Source of the DNA: Hymenolepis diminuta
Lineage: Eukaryota; Platyhelminthes; Cestoda; Cyclophyllidea; Hymenolepididae
Direction of reading: 5' to 3'
DNA: 64,000 nt
Assembly: GCA_900708905.1 (NCBI GenBank)
Contig: CAADRB010000056.1
Coordinates: 316,187 to 380,186, forward strand
Below the pieces are notes generated by a model. The model was not told the DNA's origin. It did not search any database and saw only the letters and a program-made list of their open reading frames with translations. Numbering within the stretch: position 1 is the stretch's first letter; each line of letters starts with the position of its first letter. The translations under genes were made by a program, and so were the position numbers. Shown one piece after another: positions 62,302 to 64,000 of the stretch.

Positions 62302-62332
62302 TGTTAGGCTCGGGACTTTTCAGCCCATGTGT
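62302..62332 (-). repeat. mariner terminal inverted repeat, right
   Basis: Reverse complement of the left end, followed by the TA duplication at 62333-62334. Confidence 0.9.
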
Positions 62333-63166
62333 TATTAAATTCTAGGATCTCTAATTTCCAGAGTGTGTTCATGTTGGCGATGCTCAGAGCTGACCGAAAA
62401 TTTTATTATATTGGTAAATTTATTTACTCAGGTAAAGCTAGTCAACAGTTAGTAAGACGTCTGATTATCTGTTGAGATTTCAACATTTGTCATTTCAATG
62501 GGAACTTAGTCAAACAGGAAGTTTCAGATTCGCCGATCGCGAGACGTACAACATAGCGGACGTACACGTTGTCAAAGGAATTTCAATTTCCCAACCCTAT
62601 TATAGAAAGTGTTCACAACGGCTGACTTGGATAGAGAGAAAATATCCTGAAGCTGGTCTTACGAGGAACTCGCATTCTACCTCCCTCCTTGTTGACCGGA
62701 ATTAATCAGTGCAGCTGGTCACTGAGCGTGCGCACCAATGAGCATCGACCTAGTGACCCCTAACTTAGCAGACGGCAACAGTAATTACAGGTCCGTCGAC
62801 TCAATAGAATCTCAACCAGATTTTCACTGTCCAACAAAATTCAAATGAATTTTCTCCACAAATGTGCTAGTTTGTATGTGAAATTCTAACTTTTATAAGA
62901 AAACTACAAGTCCCCAATCCAAGTAAATGTCCATTTTATCAAACGCGTTTAACCGCCACTAGCAGAGTAAAACAAATTCTGACAACCCACCATTGCAAAG
63001 GAAAGAATACTCCACTTTTGATTTTTATGTTGTATATTTTTTCTTAGAAAAACCAAAGTAATAAACACAGCGCAAAGGGAGTAGGGGAAGAGTTATCACT
63101 GTTAACATACTGTTACCTGTACACTCATGTATATATAAATAAGGAGATGGAGAGATTGTTTCAAAT
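62333..63166. other. intergenic DNA between the mariner and the 3' gene
   Basis: Holds an R5 repeat copy (62555-62710). No other feature is recognised. The plus frame 62472-62705 lies in that repeat. Confidence 0.5.
62555..62710 (+). repeat. R5 dispersed repeat, copy 2
   Basis: Aligns with 36120-36260: gagagaaaatatcctgaagc, ggtcttacgaggaactcgca, ttctacc and gaccggaatt. Confidence 0.5.
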
Positions 63167-63633
63167 TTACAAAAGACCACCCCTTTGCTGATTACTGCTA
63201 TTCCAAGGGGTGGTATTGGCAACAGTCGGGGGATGAGGAAGGGTCATGGAAAGGGGGTTAGAATGTAGTGACATGGGAGATTGGCCATTATTGGGGGATT
63301 GACCAGGATTGAGCAGACCAGTGGCAGAAATGAAAGATGCGTAGTAATTGAGAAATGCGGCCATTTCGGGAGTGAATGAGGTATTGAAAGCATTCATAAG
63401 GAGTTGAGATGATTGGGTCGTCAGGGCAATATTTGGTGTAATCAGGGTAGGAGTGGGGATTGGCACAATGGATCCAGGGGCGAGAAAAGCCATGGGGAAA
63501 GCGACAGATGAATTGAATAATCGGGGGATACCTTCACTGGGATTGATGTTATTGTCGGGAGCTGGTAAGGGGGTTTCTCGGAGAGTCCACATTGTTGCCG
63601 GCTGACTGATACTATTACTATGACCTAAGACAC
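63167..63633 (-). CDS. terminal exon of an unrecognised Pro/Ser/Asn-rich protein
   Basis: A minus-strand frame opens at a good acceptor (cacattgcag, exon from 63633) and runs 155 codons to a stop at 63167-63169. It reads VLGHSNSISQPATMWTLRE and continues with a low-complexity chain rich in Pro, Ser, Asn, Thr and Leu, for example SPNNGQSPMSLHSNP and TTPWNSSNQQRGGLL. No charged or catalytic domain is seen. Such tails are common in transcription factors and RNA-binding proteins, but I cannot name it. The exon and not just the ATG (63592) is used because the frame continues upstream to a splice site. The rest of the gene lies beyond the window. Confidence 0.6.
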
Positions 63634-64000
63634 CTGCAATGTGGGAAAAAGGATAGTATTTAATATCATCTCCTTGTCAAATATTGGGAAAGGTTTACAT
63701 TTTAACGAAAAACCTCAACAAAAAACCTATGATAAACATAATCGTTAACCTTAAGGGAACATTACTTATTGAGCTCTGCTAGGTAAAAACTTGAACTATC
63801 TCAACTCTGTTAAGATTAAGTAAGCCGTTTAATATCATGTAAGATCATTTTGCTTTCTCAACTTTGAATGGAAAAAATGACCGACCATCTTAATTAAACA
63901 ACTGGTCGAAAAGCTCAGTGATCTAGGTGACGAATCATGGAATATGAACTAAACATTAAGTAAATATTGTACAATCCGATTTTAAAAAATCAAATGAAGT
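63634..64000. other. probable intron of the 3' gene
   Basis: AT-rich sequence directly upstream of the acceptor of the terminal exon; no further exon recognised before the window edge. Confidence 0.4.

Larger units (their letters stand above)
61013..62332 (-). mobile_element. mariner-family DNA transposon
   Basis: A complete-looking element of about 1.3 kb bounded by 31-bp terminal inverted repeats and a TA target-site duplication (61011-61012 and 62333-62334), the hallmark of Tc1/mariner insertion. It contains one transposase gene on the minus strand, interrupted by an N gap. Near-identical ends and an almost intact gene point to a fairly recent insertion. The gap inside it is likely an assembly problem from other copies in the genome. 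Confidence 0.93.

Overview
The window is nuclear DNA from an animal, most likely a flatworm and probably a tapeworm. It is AT-rich, its genes are split by GT-AG introns, and the genes are single-copy eukaryotic ones: spliceosome, proteasome, arginine methyltransferase and axonemal dynein. The small introns fall into two size classes, about 30-45 bp and about 65-82 bp. From memory, this two-peak pattern is reported for tapeworms. The genus cannot be fixed from the sequence alone.

Layout: (1) 1-737, minus: 5' end of an RBM15/spenito-type RNA-binding protein. (2) 4816-7294, minus: complete 26S proteasome ubiquitin receptor Rpn10/PSMD4. (3) 9263-41598, plus: an axonemal inner-arm dynein heavy chain of the DNAH3/7/12 type filling half the window. 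My model has 50 coding positions, 12,045 coding bases and 4,014 residues, and all splice phases agree. (4) 45799-48159, minus: maspardin (SPG21), rebuilt from seven exons. (5) 54001-54577, minus: U1 snRNP protein C. (6) 55628-56948, plus: protein arginine methyltransferase 1, divergent from U1C. (7) 61013-62332: a mariner transposon with 31-bp inverted ends and a broken transposase on the minus strand. (8) 63167-63633, minus: terminal exon of an unrecognised Pro/Ser/Asn-rich protein. Two runs of N (22262-23170 and 61437-61928) sit inside repetitive DNA.

The most notable observation is in the dynein gene. Two exons of exactly 141 bp (34003-34143 and 35878-36018), 1.7 kb apart, have identical splice phases and encode diverged versions of the same 48-residue segment just after the AAA5 buttress coiled coil. 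This is the signature of mutually exclusive exons, and it would let one gene make two dynein motors differing at the AAA5-AAA6 junction.

The intergenic and large-intron DNA holds several dispersed repeat families (called R1 to R5 here), a foldback element with long inverted arms (about 49055-50090), and a 30-bp minisatellite with a near-perfect palindrome around the first N gap. The genes form no operon or pathway. Two pairs (Rpn10/dynein and U1C/PRMT1) are arranged head to head, with about 2 kb and 1 kb between start codons.
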